This document shows positions 9,475 through 17,622 of a stretch of 60,610 nucleotides of DNA, in pieces. The stretch spans positions 1 through 60,610 of the forward strand of contig CANHGL010000012.1 in assembly GCA_947460245.1 (NCBI GenBank), in the 5' to 3' direction. Position numbers and translations under genes: made by a program. Within the stretch, counting starts at the first letter, position 1; each line of letters opens with the position of its first letter. The DNA comes from Sphingobacteriales bacterium (GTDB lineage Bacteria > Bacteroidota > Bacteroidia > Chitinophagales > JADIYW01). The notes beneath the pieces are model-generated. The model made no database searches and was not told the DNA's origin. It saw nothing but the letters and a program-made list of their open reading frames with translations.

Positions 9475-10131
9475 TCACGATAAGAATGGGTTGGATATTC
9501 TCTCTTTCCCAATTGTAGTAGATGGGCCATGCCCGTTGTAGATAGTTACATCGTCATCCAATACTAACAATTGTGTCTGAATAGATCGAATGAGCGTGTC
9601 GTAATCTCCACCTGGGAGATCTGTTCTGCCTATACTTCCGTCAAATAAAACATCTCCCACAATAGCGTATTGCTCTGTTTTGTTAAAGAAGCATATGCTA
9701 CCTGGTGAATGCCCTGGTGTAAAAAGTACATTAAATTGAATATCTCCGAGCGCTAGCACTTCTCCTTCTTTTATAAAATAACCAGGTTCACAGACTTCAG
9801 GAATTTTAGCACCAAACATACGGGCGCCGATAGGAGCAGCCTGCAGGACGGGTATTTCTTTTTCATGAATTCCCAAGGCGAGCTGAAACTGATCCGCAAT
9901 GAATTTATTTCCATAGATATGATCTAAATGGCAGTGGGTATTCATAAGTCTAACCGGTCTTAAGTTTTGCTGCTCAATAAATTGGATTAACTGCTTTTGA
10001 TCCTGTAATGTATAACAACCCGGGTCAATGATCCAGCAGTCTTTATTTTCATGGGCAATAACGTAAGTATTTTCCTGAAACGGATTAAAACAAAAAGCAG
10101 TAATAACTGTCTTTATATTGGCGGTATTCAT
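9475..10131 (-). CDS. MBL-fold metallo-hydrolase (glyoxalase II-like)
   Basis: This is a 218-aa metallo-beta-lactamase-fold hydrolase of the YcbL/glyoxalase II-like group. The metal-binding signature is NTHCHLDH (His66, His68, Asp70, His71), followed by FTPGHSPGSICFF and GDVLFDGSIGRTDLPGG. No C-terminal HAGH substrate-binding domain is present, so it is a single-domain thioesterase-like or glyoxalase-type enzyme, and its substrate cannot be assigned from sequence. It is cotranscribed with the DUF4286 gene, which begins 4 bases after its stop. Confidence 0.9.
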   Translation of the reverse strand: MNTANIKTVITAFCFNPFQENTYVIAHENKDCWIIDPGCYTLQDQKQLIQFIEQQNLRPVRLMNTHCHLDHIYGNKFIADQFQLALGIHEKEIPVLQAAPIGARMFGAKIPEVCEPGYFIKEGEVLALGDIQFNVLFTPGHSPGSICFFNKTEQYAIVGDVLFDGSIGRTDLPGGDYDTLIRSIQTQLLVLDDDVTIYNGHGPSTTIGKERISNPFLS

Positions 10132-10203
10132 TAGATTTGTTTACTTTGTAAATGTAGCATTGTGTTGTGATATACACTACATGGATTAGGGAAATTTGCG
10201 TAC

Positions 10204-13200
10204 ATGGGATTTAAATTTACTTCATTAAAGAGTACACTCGGTTCCCTTGCCGGTATGCAGAAATTTGTTTTCATAATCTTCCTGTTTTCCTGCAATGCGC
10301 TTTCCGCTCAGACTACTCAGGTTCAATTTGGACAAAATAGGGTTCAGTATCACCCCTTCGATTGGCAATTTTATAACTCAGATAATTTTACTATTTATTT
10401 TTATCCCGGTGGGCAGGAATTAGGAAAGTTTGTTTGGACGTCTGCTGAGATGAAACTGAAAGAGTTAGACATTCTCATGGATTTTCATTTCAGATCCAAG
10501 GTGGATATTTTAGTCTATAATGATATTACAGATTTGGCGCAGACAAATATCGGTCTTGGTCAGGAAGATTACAATGTTGGAGGTACAACAATCTTGAGGG
10601 ATAATAAAATATTTTTGCATTACGATGGTGATCATCGTCACCTGTTGCGCGATTTGATGAAAGGGCTTTCAGATTTGTATGTCAGACAAATGATGTCCGG
10701 AGGTAGCTTTGGACAAAAAATTCAGAATGCTCTGTTTTTAGTGCTACCAGATTGGTATCGCAATGGTTTGTCTGCATACATGGGGGAGTCTTGGAATACA
10801 GAGTTAGATGCCCGATTAAAGCAATACTTATTAACTTCCAAGAAGGCTGATTTTAATAGATTGGTGGGGGTTGATCAGGAGTTTGCAGGGCATTCTTTTT
10901 GGTACATGATTAGTGAATTATATGGTAAGGATGCTATTCCTAATATATTATATCTCACCAGGGTAAACCATAATATAAACAGCGGTTTTGCCTTTGGCGT
11001 AAATGAACGTCTGGATGTTTTGATGCAACAGTGGAAAGATTTTTACAAGAGTCGTTTTGAAGCAGATAATCAGGATAGAGACATTGCTACTGGAAATAAA
11101 ATTGCCAAAATAAAAAAAAGAAATAATAGTGAAATTGGCGATTTGAAAATATCGGCGGATGGAAAATATGCTGCTTATGCTGCTTTTGATGGTGGCTTTT
11201 TTAGAGTATTTATTCAGGATTTAAAAACCAAAAAAGCTAAGAAAGTTTCAAAGGGCGGATTTCATTCAGATCAATATCCCTTTGATAAGTCTTACCCAAT
11301 CCTCAGCTGGACAAAGACTGGTCATAAGCTCGCGGTGATTTCTGAAAAAAAAGATGTAATTCGTTTGGTGCAAATTGATTTAGATAAAAAGGAAAAGACA
11401 AAAAATAAGATTATAAAATTCCAAAAAATTTATGGGGCAGATTTTACCAATAACCCCAATTTACTCATAGTTTCAGGCCAGAATAAAGGACAAACTGATT
11501 TATATCTGTATAATACGCTTACTTTCAATGCTACACAATTGAATAATGATGCCTATGATGACTTGAATCCTGTGTATGCAAGTTGGAGTGGTAATCAAGG
11601 CGTACTCTTTTCGTCCAACAGACCGGATGATAAATTATACTTGTCTGTAAATGATACAATATTGCCTGTTAAAACACAGGATCTTTTCTTTTATGATTTA
11701 AATACTAGAAGTGTTGACCTTGCCAGAATAACAGAAACACCATTTGCAAATGAAAAGGCAGTTGGTGGTTATAATGATTCTAGTTATTCTTTCCTTAGCA
11801 ATGAAAATGGCATATGGAATCAGTATGCCGGAATCTTGGATAGTTTTTATATCGGCACGGATACTGTAGAAAGTATACAAAATGAGGATACAGACTCTGC
11901 AAGAACTATCCGGCTGGCCGTTGATATCTACAAGAGAAAAGGAGTTGTCTTTCCGCTTACCAATTTTTCTAATGGAATAGATAAGCTTGATGTTTCAGGT
12001 CGTAACTCTTATTTCTTTTTCGGAATCCAAAAAAGAAAAGCTTTTCTATATAGTAAGCCTAATTTAAATGCAGGAGATTTTACCTCAAGAATCAGCAAGG
12101 GGCTTCCTTTTACTTCATTTAGAGATTCTTATGATGCGTTAGGTGTTTCCGGTAAAAAGACTATGCAGGGTTTGTCTGAAAAAAAGAATACCGAAGTTTC
12201 AATAGAGCTTACTTTAGATAGTCTTTATAAGGGACCTTTTAAATATTTATTTGAGTCGGATTTTAATTCAACCATTACTACCTCTGGAGTGGTTCAGGAT
12301 GTGCAGTCAGATTCTTCTGTTCGAACACGGGTAGGAGATACTGCTATATTGTCTGTTGGTGATGAGCCTCCTCCATTTCTTCAAAATACTGCAGTTGTTC
12401 CCGGAAATGTAGAGCGTACTACAGGAAAAAAAATACGTATCCTTCCATATCGGGCTAAATTTACATCAGACTATATTGTAACGCAGCTGGATAATAGTAT
12501 AATGACTCAGAATTATCAGAGTTTTAAGCAAAATCTAGGCTCTTATAATTTCCCTAATCTGAGTGGAATGATAAATTTTGGAGTCAGTGATTTGATGGAA
12601 GATCATAAGATAATCGGAGGCTTTAGAATTCCTTTCAATTTCAAGGGCTTGGAGACTTATGTAAAGTATATTAACCTTAAGAAACGAATAGATAAAACTT
12701 TATTATACTACCGTCGTTCGGATAAAATAGATCTCTCCGTGGTGGACGGTAACGGTAATGTGTTGCCTTTTGCATATTCAGGTAAAACCAGAACTAATTT
12801 TTTTGAAGCTGCTTTCAGTTATCCTTTTGATATAACCAAAAGTTTGCACTGGTCGGTTTCTTACAGAAATGAACACTTAGATATTGCTTATACAGATCAG
12901 ATTAGTTTATTATTGAAAGACGTAAAAGAGAATTGGGTTTCCGGAAGATTAGAATTTATTCATGATAACTCTAAAGAAATACAGTTTAATATTTTGACTG
13001 GATTTCGCTACAAAGCCTTCTTTGAATACTTTTACAACGCTAATGAAAAGAAGTCGAGTATTTTTAATATTGGCTTTGATGTTAGGCATTATCAGAAAGT
13101 ATATAGGAATATTATTTGGGCAAATAGATTTGCAGGTGCTACTTCCTTTGGTCAGCAAAAAATCTTATACTTTCTTGGAGGTGTGGATACGTGGATGAAT

Positions 13201-13677
13201 CCAAAATATGCAAACGATATTCCAATTGCTCAGGATCAGAATTATGGATTACAAGCACCAGTAACCAATATGCGCGGATTACCCCAGAATATCAGAAACG
13301 GAAATAATTATTTACTATGGAATTCAGAGATGAGAATTCCAATAATTTCTTTCTTTGCAAAGAAGCCTTTAAAATCGGCCTTCCTTAGAGATTTTCAATT
13401 AGTAGGTTTTTTTGATGCAGGTATTGCTTATAACTTTGCTAATCCATTCAACAAGGATAATGCCTTCAGCAATGAGGTAGTAACTCCCCAGCCAAATAAT
13501 AGTCCGATAGTCGTGTCTGTAAATTACTATCGTAATCCATTTGTATTTGGAACAGGAGCAGGTGTACGTACAAATATATTAGGATATTTTATCCGTTTGG
13601 ATAGTGGTTTTGGTTACGATGGCTTGTCGTTTAATAGAAAGCCGGTCTGGCATTTTTCTCTGAGTAAAGACTTCTGA
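10204..13677 (+). CDS. Secreted TolB-like propeller / outer-membrane beta-barrel fusion protein
   Basis: This is a very large exported protein of about 1,157 aa. After a signal peptide the N-terminal part (roughly residues 40-280) resembles the peptidase-MA-like domain seen in Bacteroidota TolB-like proteins, with no HExxH motif visible. A middle part (about 300-500) has WD40/TolB-like blades (GDLKISADGKYAAYAAFDGG, YPILSWTKTGHKLAVISEKK). The C-terminal third has the alternating pattern of an outer-membrane beta-barrel and ends in a terminal Phe (HFSLSKDF), as in Omp85-type barrels. Databases commonly call such proteins 'translocation protein TolB', which is probably misleading. The start at 10204 adds 17 residues before a good signal peptide beginning at the Met at 10255. 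A near-match to the -7 box (GAAATTTG) lies 5 bases before 10204. Confidence 0.75.
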   Translation: MGFKFTSLKSTLGSLAGMQKFVFIIFLFSCNALSAQTTQVQFGQNRVQYHPFDWQFYNSDNFTIYFYPGGQELGKFVWTSAEMKLKELDILMDFHFRSKVDILVYNDITDLAQTNIGLGQEDYNVGGTTILRDNKIFLHYDGDHRHLLRDLMKGLSDLYVRQMMSGGSFGQKIQNALFLVLPDWYRNGLSAYMGESWNTELDARLKQYLLTSKKADFNRLVGVDQEFAGHSFWYMISELYGKDAIPNILYLTRVNHNINSGFAFGVNERLDVLMQQWKDFYKSRFEADNQDRDIATGNKIAKIKKRNNSEIGDLKISADGKYAAYAAFDGGFFRVFIQDLKTKKAKKVSKGGFHSDQYPFDKSYPILSWTKTGHKLAVISEKKDVIRLVQIDLDKKEKTKNKIIKFQKIYGADFTNNPNLLIVSGQNKGQTDLYLYNTLTFNATQLNNDAYDDLNPVYASWSGNQGVLFSSNRPDDKLYLSVNDTILPVKTQDLFFYDLNTRSVDLARITETPFANEKAVGGYNDSSYSFLSNENGIWNQYAGILDSFYIGTDTVESIQNEDTDSARTIRLAVDIYKRKGVVFPLTNFSNGIDKLDVSGRNSYFFFGIQKRKAFLYSKPNLNAGDFTSRISKGLPFTSFRDSYDALGVSGKKTMQGLSEKKNTEVSIELTLDSLYKGPFKYLFESDFNSTITTSGVVQDVQSDSSVRTRVGDTAILSVGDEPPPFLQNTAVVPGNVERTTGKKIRILPYRAKFTSDYIVTQLDNSIMTQNYQSFKQNLGSYNFPNLSGMINFGVSDLMEDHKIIGGFRIPFNFKGLETYVKYINLKKRIDKTLLYYRRSDKIDLSVVDGNGNVLPFAYSGKTRTNFFEAAFSYPFDITKSLHWSVSYRNEHLDIAYTDQISLLLKDVKENWVSGRLEFIHDNSKEIQFNILTGFRYKAFFEYFYNANEKKSSIFNIGFDVRHYQKVYRNIIWANRFAGATSFGQQKILYFLGGVDTWMNPKYANDIPIAQDQNYGLQAPVTNMRGLPQNIRNGNNYLLWNSEMRIPIISFFAKKPLKSAFLRDFQLVGFFDAGIAYNFANPFNKDNAFSNEVVTPQPNNSPIVVSVNYYRNPFVFGTGAGVRTNILGYFIRLDSGFGYDGLSFNRKPVWHFSLSKDF

Positions 13678-13748
13678 TTTTTAATTAATAATTTTCCTTA
13701 TCGTAAAAAGATTATTCAAGGGCTAATGCACTTATAGCTTTTTACATT

Positions 13749-13756
13749 TACCTTTG
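13749..13756 (+). promoter_or_regulatory. -7 promoter box (TAnnTTTG) of yicC, leaderless type
   Basis: TACCTTTG matches the Bacteroidota primary-sigma -7 consensus exactly. Only 4 bases separate it from the ATG at 13761, so transcription would start at or next to the start codon. I see no convincing -33 TTG. Confidence 0.6.
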
Positions 13757-13760
13757 TACT

Positions 13761-14633
13761 ATGCTATTATCAATGACCGGTTATGGGAAATCTAAAGTTA
13801 TATTGGGTTCCAAGGTATATACTATAGAGATTAAATGTTTGAACAGCAAACAGCTGGATTTAAATTTTAAAATGCTTTCTGAATGGAGAGAGAAAGAATT
13901 GGATATACGTAAAATGATTGCAGATAAGTTAGTTCGTGGTAAGGTAGATGTCTATTTCCAGGAAGATAAATCAAATGGAAATATAGCAAATCTGAATTTC
14001 GAGGTAATAGAACATTATTTTCGTCAATTGCAAGCTTTTTCATCAGATAAGAATATTCCTTTAGGAGATATTTTGCCTGCTATATTGCGCTTTCAAGAGG
14101 TTTCTAAAACTGAAATCATGGAGTGGTCTGATGATGATACTATTTCCTTGCAAAATGCTTTAATGGAGGCATTAGATAATGCCATTTCCTTTAGGAAAGA
14201 TGAGGGTATGGCATTAGAAAAAGACTTGGTACAGCGAATAACTGCAATTCAGTTTTATAGAAAAGAATTAGAGCCCTTTGAGCGAAACAGACTAGAGAAA
14301 TTGACTGCAAAACTTAAACAAGATCTTGCTAATTACATTCAAGAGGAGTCTATTGATAAAAATCGCTTTGAGGAAGAGTTGTTGTATTATATCGAGAAGA
14401 TTGATATTAATGAAGAAAAAGTAAGGCTAGATACGCATTCTAAGTATTTCTTGCAGGTATTGGATGAGCATGGGATGGAGAAAGGTAAAAAACTTGGATT
14501 TATTGCTCAGGAAATTGGTAGAGAAATTAATACCATAGGTTCAAAGGCTAATGATGCTGACATACAGCGTTGTGTTATCCTTATGAAAGAGGAGCTTGAG
14601 AAAATTAAAGAGCAGGCATTAAATATTCTTTAG
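13761..14633 (+). CDS. YicC/YloC family endoribonuclease
   Basis: A 290-aa member of the YicC family, which has endoribonuclease activity in E. coli and other species. The diagnostic N-terminus SMTGYGKSK and the C-terminal block GFIAQEIGREINTIGSKAND-ADIQ are both intact, and the length is typical. The gene lies directly upstream of gmk, the same yicC-gmk pairing seen in many bacteria. The start is fixed by the family's conserved first residues (MLLSMTGYG). Confidence 0.93.
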   Translation: MLLSMTGYGKSKVILGSKVYTIEIKCLNSKQLDLNFKMLSEWREKELDIRKMIADKLVRGKVDVYFQEDKSNGNIANLNFEVIEHYFRQLQAFSSDKNIPLGDILPAILRFQEVSKTEIMEWSDDDTISLQNALMEALDNAISFRKDEGMALEKDLVQRITAIQFYRKELEPFERNRLEKLTAKLKQDLANYIQEESIDKNRFEEELLYYIEKIDINEEKVRLDTHSKYFLQVLDEHGMEKGKKLGFIAQEIGREINTIGSKANDADIQRCVILMKEELEKIKEQALNIL

Positions 14634-14702
14634 TGCCACTTGTATTAGTTCTTTATAACATAAATCTTACATTTTATTTCAGATTTTTCTCTGCTTAAAT
14701 AC

Positions 14703-14710
14703 TATCTTTG
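14703..14710 (+). promoter_or_regulatory. -7 promoter box (TAnnTTTG) of gmk, leaderless type
   Basis: TATCTTTG is an exact consensus match ending 3 bases before the ATG at 14714. This is the tightest spacing in the window. It implies that gmk can be transcribed separately from yicC with essentially no 5' leader. Confidence 0.6.
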
Positions 14711-14713
14711 CAC

Positions 14714-15283
14714 ATGCAAAAAGTCATTATACTAACGGGACCATCCGGAGTAGGTAAAAATACACTAGGAGATTTTTTGCTGGAACAATTTCCTCAACTT
14801 TCTTATTCTGTTTCTGCTACCAACAGGCCAATCCGAAAAGGTGAGGAAGATGGTCGTGATTATCATTTCATGAACAGGGAGGCGTTTGAGGAGAAGATTA
14901 GAACAGATGAGTTGCTGGAGTGGCAAGAAGTATACGATGGAACCTATTATGGAACCTTGAAGTCTGAGCTTGAACGGATTAATCAGTTGAATAAATTTCC
15001 TTTATTAGTAGTGGATGTATTTGGTGCGCTTAATGTAATGAAGAACCTAAAGTTTAAGCCATTGTCACTTTTTATTCTTCCAAAGGATTTGGAGGTACTT
15101 CGTCAACGCCTGGAGAATAGAGGTACAGATACGCCCGAGACGATACAGAAGCGCTTGGGTAAGGCTGAAATTGAAATGCAGGAGTATCGCCAGTTTGATT
15201 TTGCTATAGTTAATGACGATCTATCTAAGGCTAAGAGTCAGGTTGCTTCTATAGTGGATGATTTTCTTAAGTCTACTCACTAG
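14714..15283 (+). CDS. gmk: Guanylate kinase
   Basis: Guanylate kinase phosphorylates GMP to GDP in purine nucleotide metabolism. The protein is 189 aa from the ATG at 14714. The P-loop is GPSGVGKNT; the GMP-binding part shows SVSATNRPIRKGEEDGRDYHFM, followed by WQEVYDGTYYGT and the lid region LRQRLENRGTDTPETIQKRL. An in-frame TTG two codons upstream falls inside the promoter box and is rejected as the start. Confidence 0.96.
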   Translation: MQKVIILTGPSGVGKNTLGDFLLEQFPQLSYSVSATNRPIRKGEEDGRDYHFMNREAFEEKIRTDELLEWQEVYDGTYYGTLKSELERINQLNKFPLLVVDVFGALNVMKNLKFKPLSLFILPKDLEVLRQRLENRGTDTPETIQKRLGKAEIEMQEYRQFDFAIVNDDLSKAKSQVASIVDDFLKSTH

Positions 15284-15363
15284 TCCTTTCTCAGAGCGAT
15301 TTTTTAGAACTTTTTTCTTGTTTTTTTCGTTATATTTAATTGATAAGTTCATCTTCTATATTT

Positions 15364-15750
15364 ATGACGAGTGCAACAACCCATAAAATAAAAGTAAGTG
15401 TGGTAACTTCCTACCAAACGGATTTTTCCTATCCGCAGAATCAGCATTTTATGTTTGCTTATCGAATAACTATTGAGAATAGGAGTACAGATGCTGTTCA
15501 ATTAATGCGTCGCCATTGGTATATTATAGATGCTCTTGGTCAACAACGTGAAGTTGAAGGAGAGGGTGTTATAGGAGAGCAACCTGTAATCGCACCCGGT
15601 GAGACATTTGAATATATTTCGGGATGTGATCTGAAAACGGAAATGGGTAAGATGTATGGTGCGTACTTAATGCAAAATCTTACACAGGAAGAGTTATTTC
15701 ATGTGGTTATACCTGAGTTTGTAATGCTTGCCCCGGCAAAATGTAATTAG
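15364..15750 (+). CDS. apaG: Co2+/Mg2+ efflux protein ApaG
   Basis: A 128-aa ApaG protein, the usual length when started at the ATG at 15364; the reading frame extends upstream to a TTG at 15340, but that extension is Ser-rich and unlike the family. Conserved features are KVSVVTSYQTDFSYPQNQHF, YRITIENRSTDAVQLMRRHW, and the glycine-rich GEGVIGEQPVIAPGETFEYISG loop. ApaG is a fibronectin-III-like fold; the efflux role is inherited annotation rather than demonstrated here. Its stop overlaps the stop of the convergent rsmB-like gene by a few bases. Confidence 0.92.
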   Translation: MTSATTHKIKVSVVTSYQTDFSYPQNQHFMFAYRITIENRSTDAVQLMRRHWYIIDALGQQREVEGEGVIGEQPVIAPGETFEYISGCDLKTEMGKMYGAYLMQNLTQEELFHVVIPEFVMLAPAKCN

Positions 15751-16964
15751 CTTTTATTCTTAATAAGAGAAGATAGATAGAATCCGTCACATGAATATTC
15801 ATTGGGCTGTATTCTAATTTCTTCTTGCAGGCTAAATCCGGTATTGTTTCTTAGGAATTTTTTAATTTGATCTTCGCTTTCTGACGGCAGTATACTGCAG
15901 GTAGCATATATTATTTGCCCACTTTTTTTTATTTGGTCTTTATGTTCTTCCAGTAGTTCTTGTTGTATAGAGATGTAATTATTAATATGTTCCTCTTTTA
16001 ATTTCCATTTTAAGTCTGGGTGTCTCTTTATTGTTCCAAGGCCAGAGCATGGTGCATCTATAAGAAGTACGTCGAGCTCTTTTATTTTCTTTGCTTCTGC
16101 ATAGGATATAATTTTAATATTTTTACATCCTGCCTGTATCATTCGTTTCTCAAGATTCACTAATCGATTTTCATTAAAGTCTGTAGCATAAATCATTCCC
16201 TTATTTTGCATGAGTGCAGAAAGTTGTATCGTTTTTCCTCCGGCACCGGCACAAAGGTCTAATACCGTATAATCGCTTCGCACTCCACAGAATAAGCCTA
16301 TAGCCTGAGATCCAATATCCTGAAATTCAAACCACCCATTCGCATAGAGTGTAGAATTACGCAGATTATTTTTTGAGCGTATTTCAATACAATCTTTTAT
16401 ATATACAGAGCCAATTTTTGTGCTTACCGCTATGGCTTCTATTTCTTCAGCATGTAGCGCTTCTAGTAATTGCTTCGTATTAGTTTTGAGCGTGTTGGTG
16501 CGTATATAAACTTTTGCGGGTTCATGGAGTGCACCTGCTATTTCATTCCAAGCTTCTCCCAATTCTTGTAAACAATGCTTGTCCAGCCATTCCGGAAAGC
16601 TGATACGTGCATCGCTTATGGTATTTATTGGAGGGTTGCCGGGTGTTAAAGAATGTATATTTATATCCAACACCTCAGGATTCAGAATAGAATACCCGCG
16701 CTTCAGTAAACTGATAAAAATAAAAGGTTTCCAGGAGGTAGTTAATAGGTTTAGTGAGGAAATAATTTGCTGGTAGTTATTCTTCCATCGAACAATATCA
16801 TATATTGTTTCTGCAATAAATGCTCTGTCTTTAGAGCCAAATTGTTTTTTGCTGCGTATTATTTTTTGCACTTCTTTGTCTGCATAACTTCCCTCCTGAA
16901 AGATGTTTTCCAATCCTTCCTGCACTGTGTTGATTAATGGGTGATGAAGTTTTATTGTTTTCAT
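15747..16964 (-). CDS. RsmB/NOP2-family rRNA (cytosine-C5)-methyltransferase
   Basis: A 405-aa SAM-dependent RNA m5C methyltransferase. The N-terminal part resembles the NusB-like domain of RsmB (KDRAFIAETIYDIVRW). The catalytic half carries the SAM motif DLCAGAGGKTIQLSALM, the DAPCSGLGTIKRHPDLKW motif and the second-cysteine motif YATCSILPSESEDQ. Both catalytic Cys residues (PCSG and ATCS) are present. RsmB acts on 16S rRNA C967 in E. coli; the exact target here is inferred. The convergent stop codons of apaG and this gene share bases 15747-15750. Confidence 0.88.
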   Translation of the reverse strand: MKTIKLHHPLINTVQEGLENIFQEGSYADKEVQKIIRSKKQFGSKDRAFIAETIYDIVRWKNNYQQIISSLNLLTTSWKPFIFISLLKRGYSILNPEVLDINIHSLTPGNPPINTISDARISFPEWLDKHCLQELGEAWNEIAGALHEPAKVYIRTNTLKTNTKQLLEALHAEEIEAIAVSTKIGSVYIKDCIEIRSKNNLRNSTLYANGWFEFQDIGSQAIGLFCGVRSDYTVLDLCAGAGGKTIQLSALMQNKGMIYATDFNENRLVNLEKRMIQAGCKNIKIISYAEAKKIKELDVLLIDAPCSGLGTIKRHPDLKWKLKEEHINNYISIQQELLEEHKDQIKKSGQIIYATCSILPSESEDQIKKFLRNNTGFSLQEEIRIQPNEYSCDGFYLSSLIKNKS

Positions 16965-16984
16965 GTTCTGTATTGCTGTATGAA

Positions 16985-17440
16985 TTATACTCTGGTAAAT
17001 CTTCTTAGGATTACATCATGCTGTGGGTACTTTTGTAGGAGTATATTGTATGCTGCCAATTCAAAATTGCTAAAATCAAATGCCGGTATAACGGTGCATC
17101 CGCATAAAGAGAATCCTTCGTGGCCAACAGATTCAGCAGCAAACCAGTTTCCTGATTTTACTACATATTGAAAATTCTCATTTCCAATTTCGTTAGTCAG
17201 CTGGGTTAAAGTATAATTTCCTTCAGTGTCTATTTCATGAATATGAATAGCATCTCCACTATACCAGTTCCATTGTTCGTCGCTATCAATTTTGTGAAAA
17301 GCTGAAAAGTTATTTTTAGTCAGCAGAAACAAGATAGAAGAAAAGCGCTGATCCGATGAAGTATAGGTGCGTCTGTAATATCCTCCCTCAGGGTGTGGTT
17401 GCAGCTTGAACTTTTGTATTAACCTTTGGTCCGTACTCAT
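16985..17440 (-). CDS. Cupin-fold DUF985 family protein
   Basis: A 151-aa single-domain cupin of the DUF985 family. The diagnostic block FKLQPHPEGGYYRRTY opens the protein, followed by SSILFLLTKNNFSAFHKIDSDEQWNWYSGDA split across the first cupin motif, then WFAAESV and FSLCGCTVIPAFDFSNFELA. The family is described as having epimerase-like sequence similarity, but the function is unknown. A TAnnTTTG box on the same strand at 17465-17472 is the probable promoter, and the gene may share a transcript with the rsmB-like gene 20 bases downstream. Confidence 0.9.
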   Translation of the reverse strand: MSTDQRLIQKFKLQPHPEGGYYRRTYTSSDQRFSSILFLLTKNNFSAFHKIDSDEQWNWYSGDAIHIHEIDTEGNYTLTQLTNEIGNENFQYVVKSGNWFAAESVGHEGFSLCGCTVIPAFDFSNFELAAYNILLQKYPQHDVILRRFTRV

Positions 17441-17464
17441 TCTTTTTAAAGGTTTTACTTAGTT

Positions 17465-17472
17465 CAAATGTA
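17465..17472 (-). promoter_or_regulatory. -7 promoter box of the DUF985 gene
   Basis: On the minus strand the bases read TACATTTG, an exact TAnnTTTG match. It lies 24 bases upstream of the ATG, giving a short but not absent leader. Confidence 0.5.
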
Positions 17473-17622
17473 CCATTAGTTTGTGGTATATAAATGCAAA
17501 TTTTAATACATCATTTGTCGATAAATTGATAACATATTATTAACCGCACAGCAATGCTATTTCAATGCTTGCATTGTATTTTTAGGAGGTTAAGCTACTT
17601 ATTTAAATACTAAAATTACACT

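Noticed and set aside
17441-17622. A GTTCAAAT-like segment that resembles a tRNA T-loop
   Set aside because: No matching acceptor stem, D-arm or anticodon arm can be drawn around it; the same bases are better explained by the DUF985 promoter.
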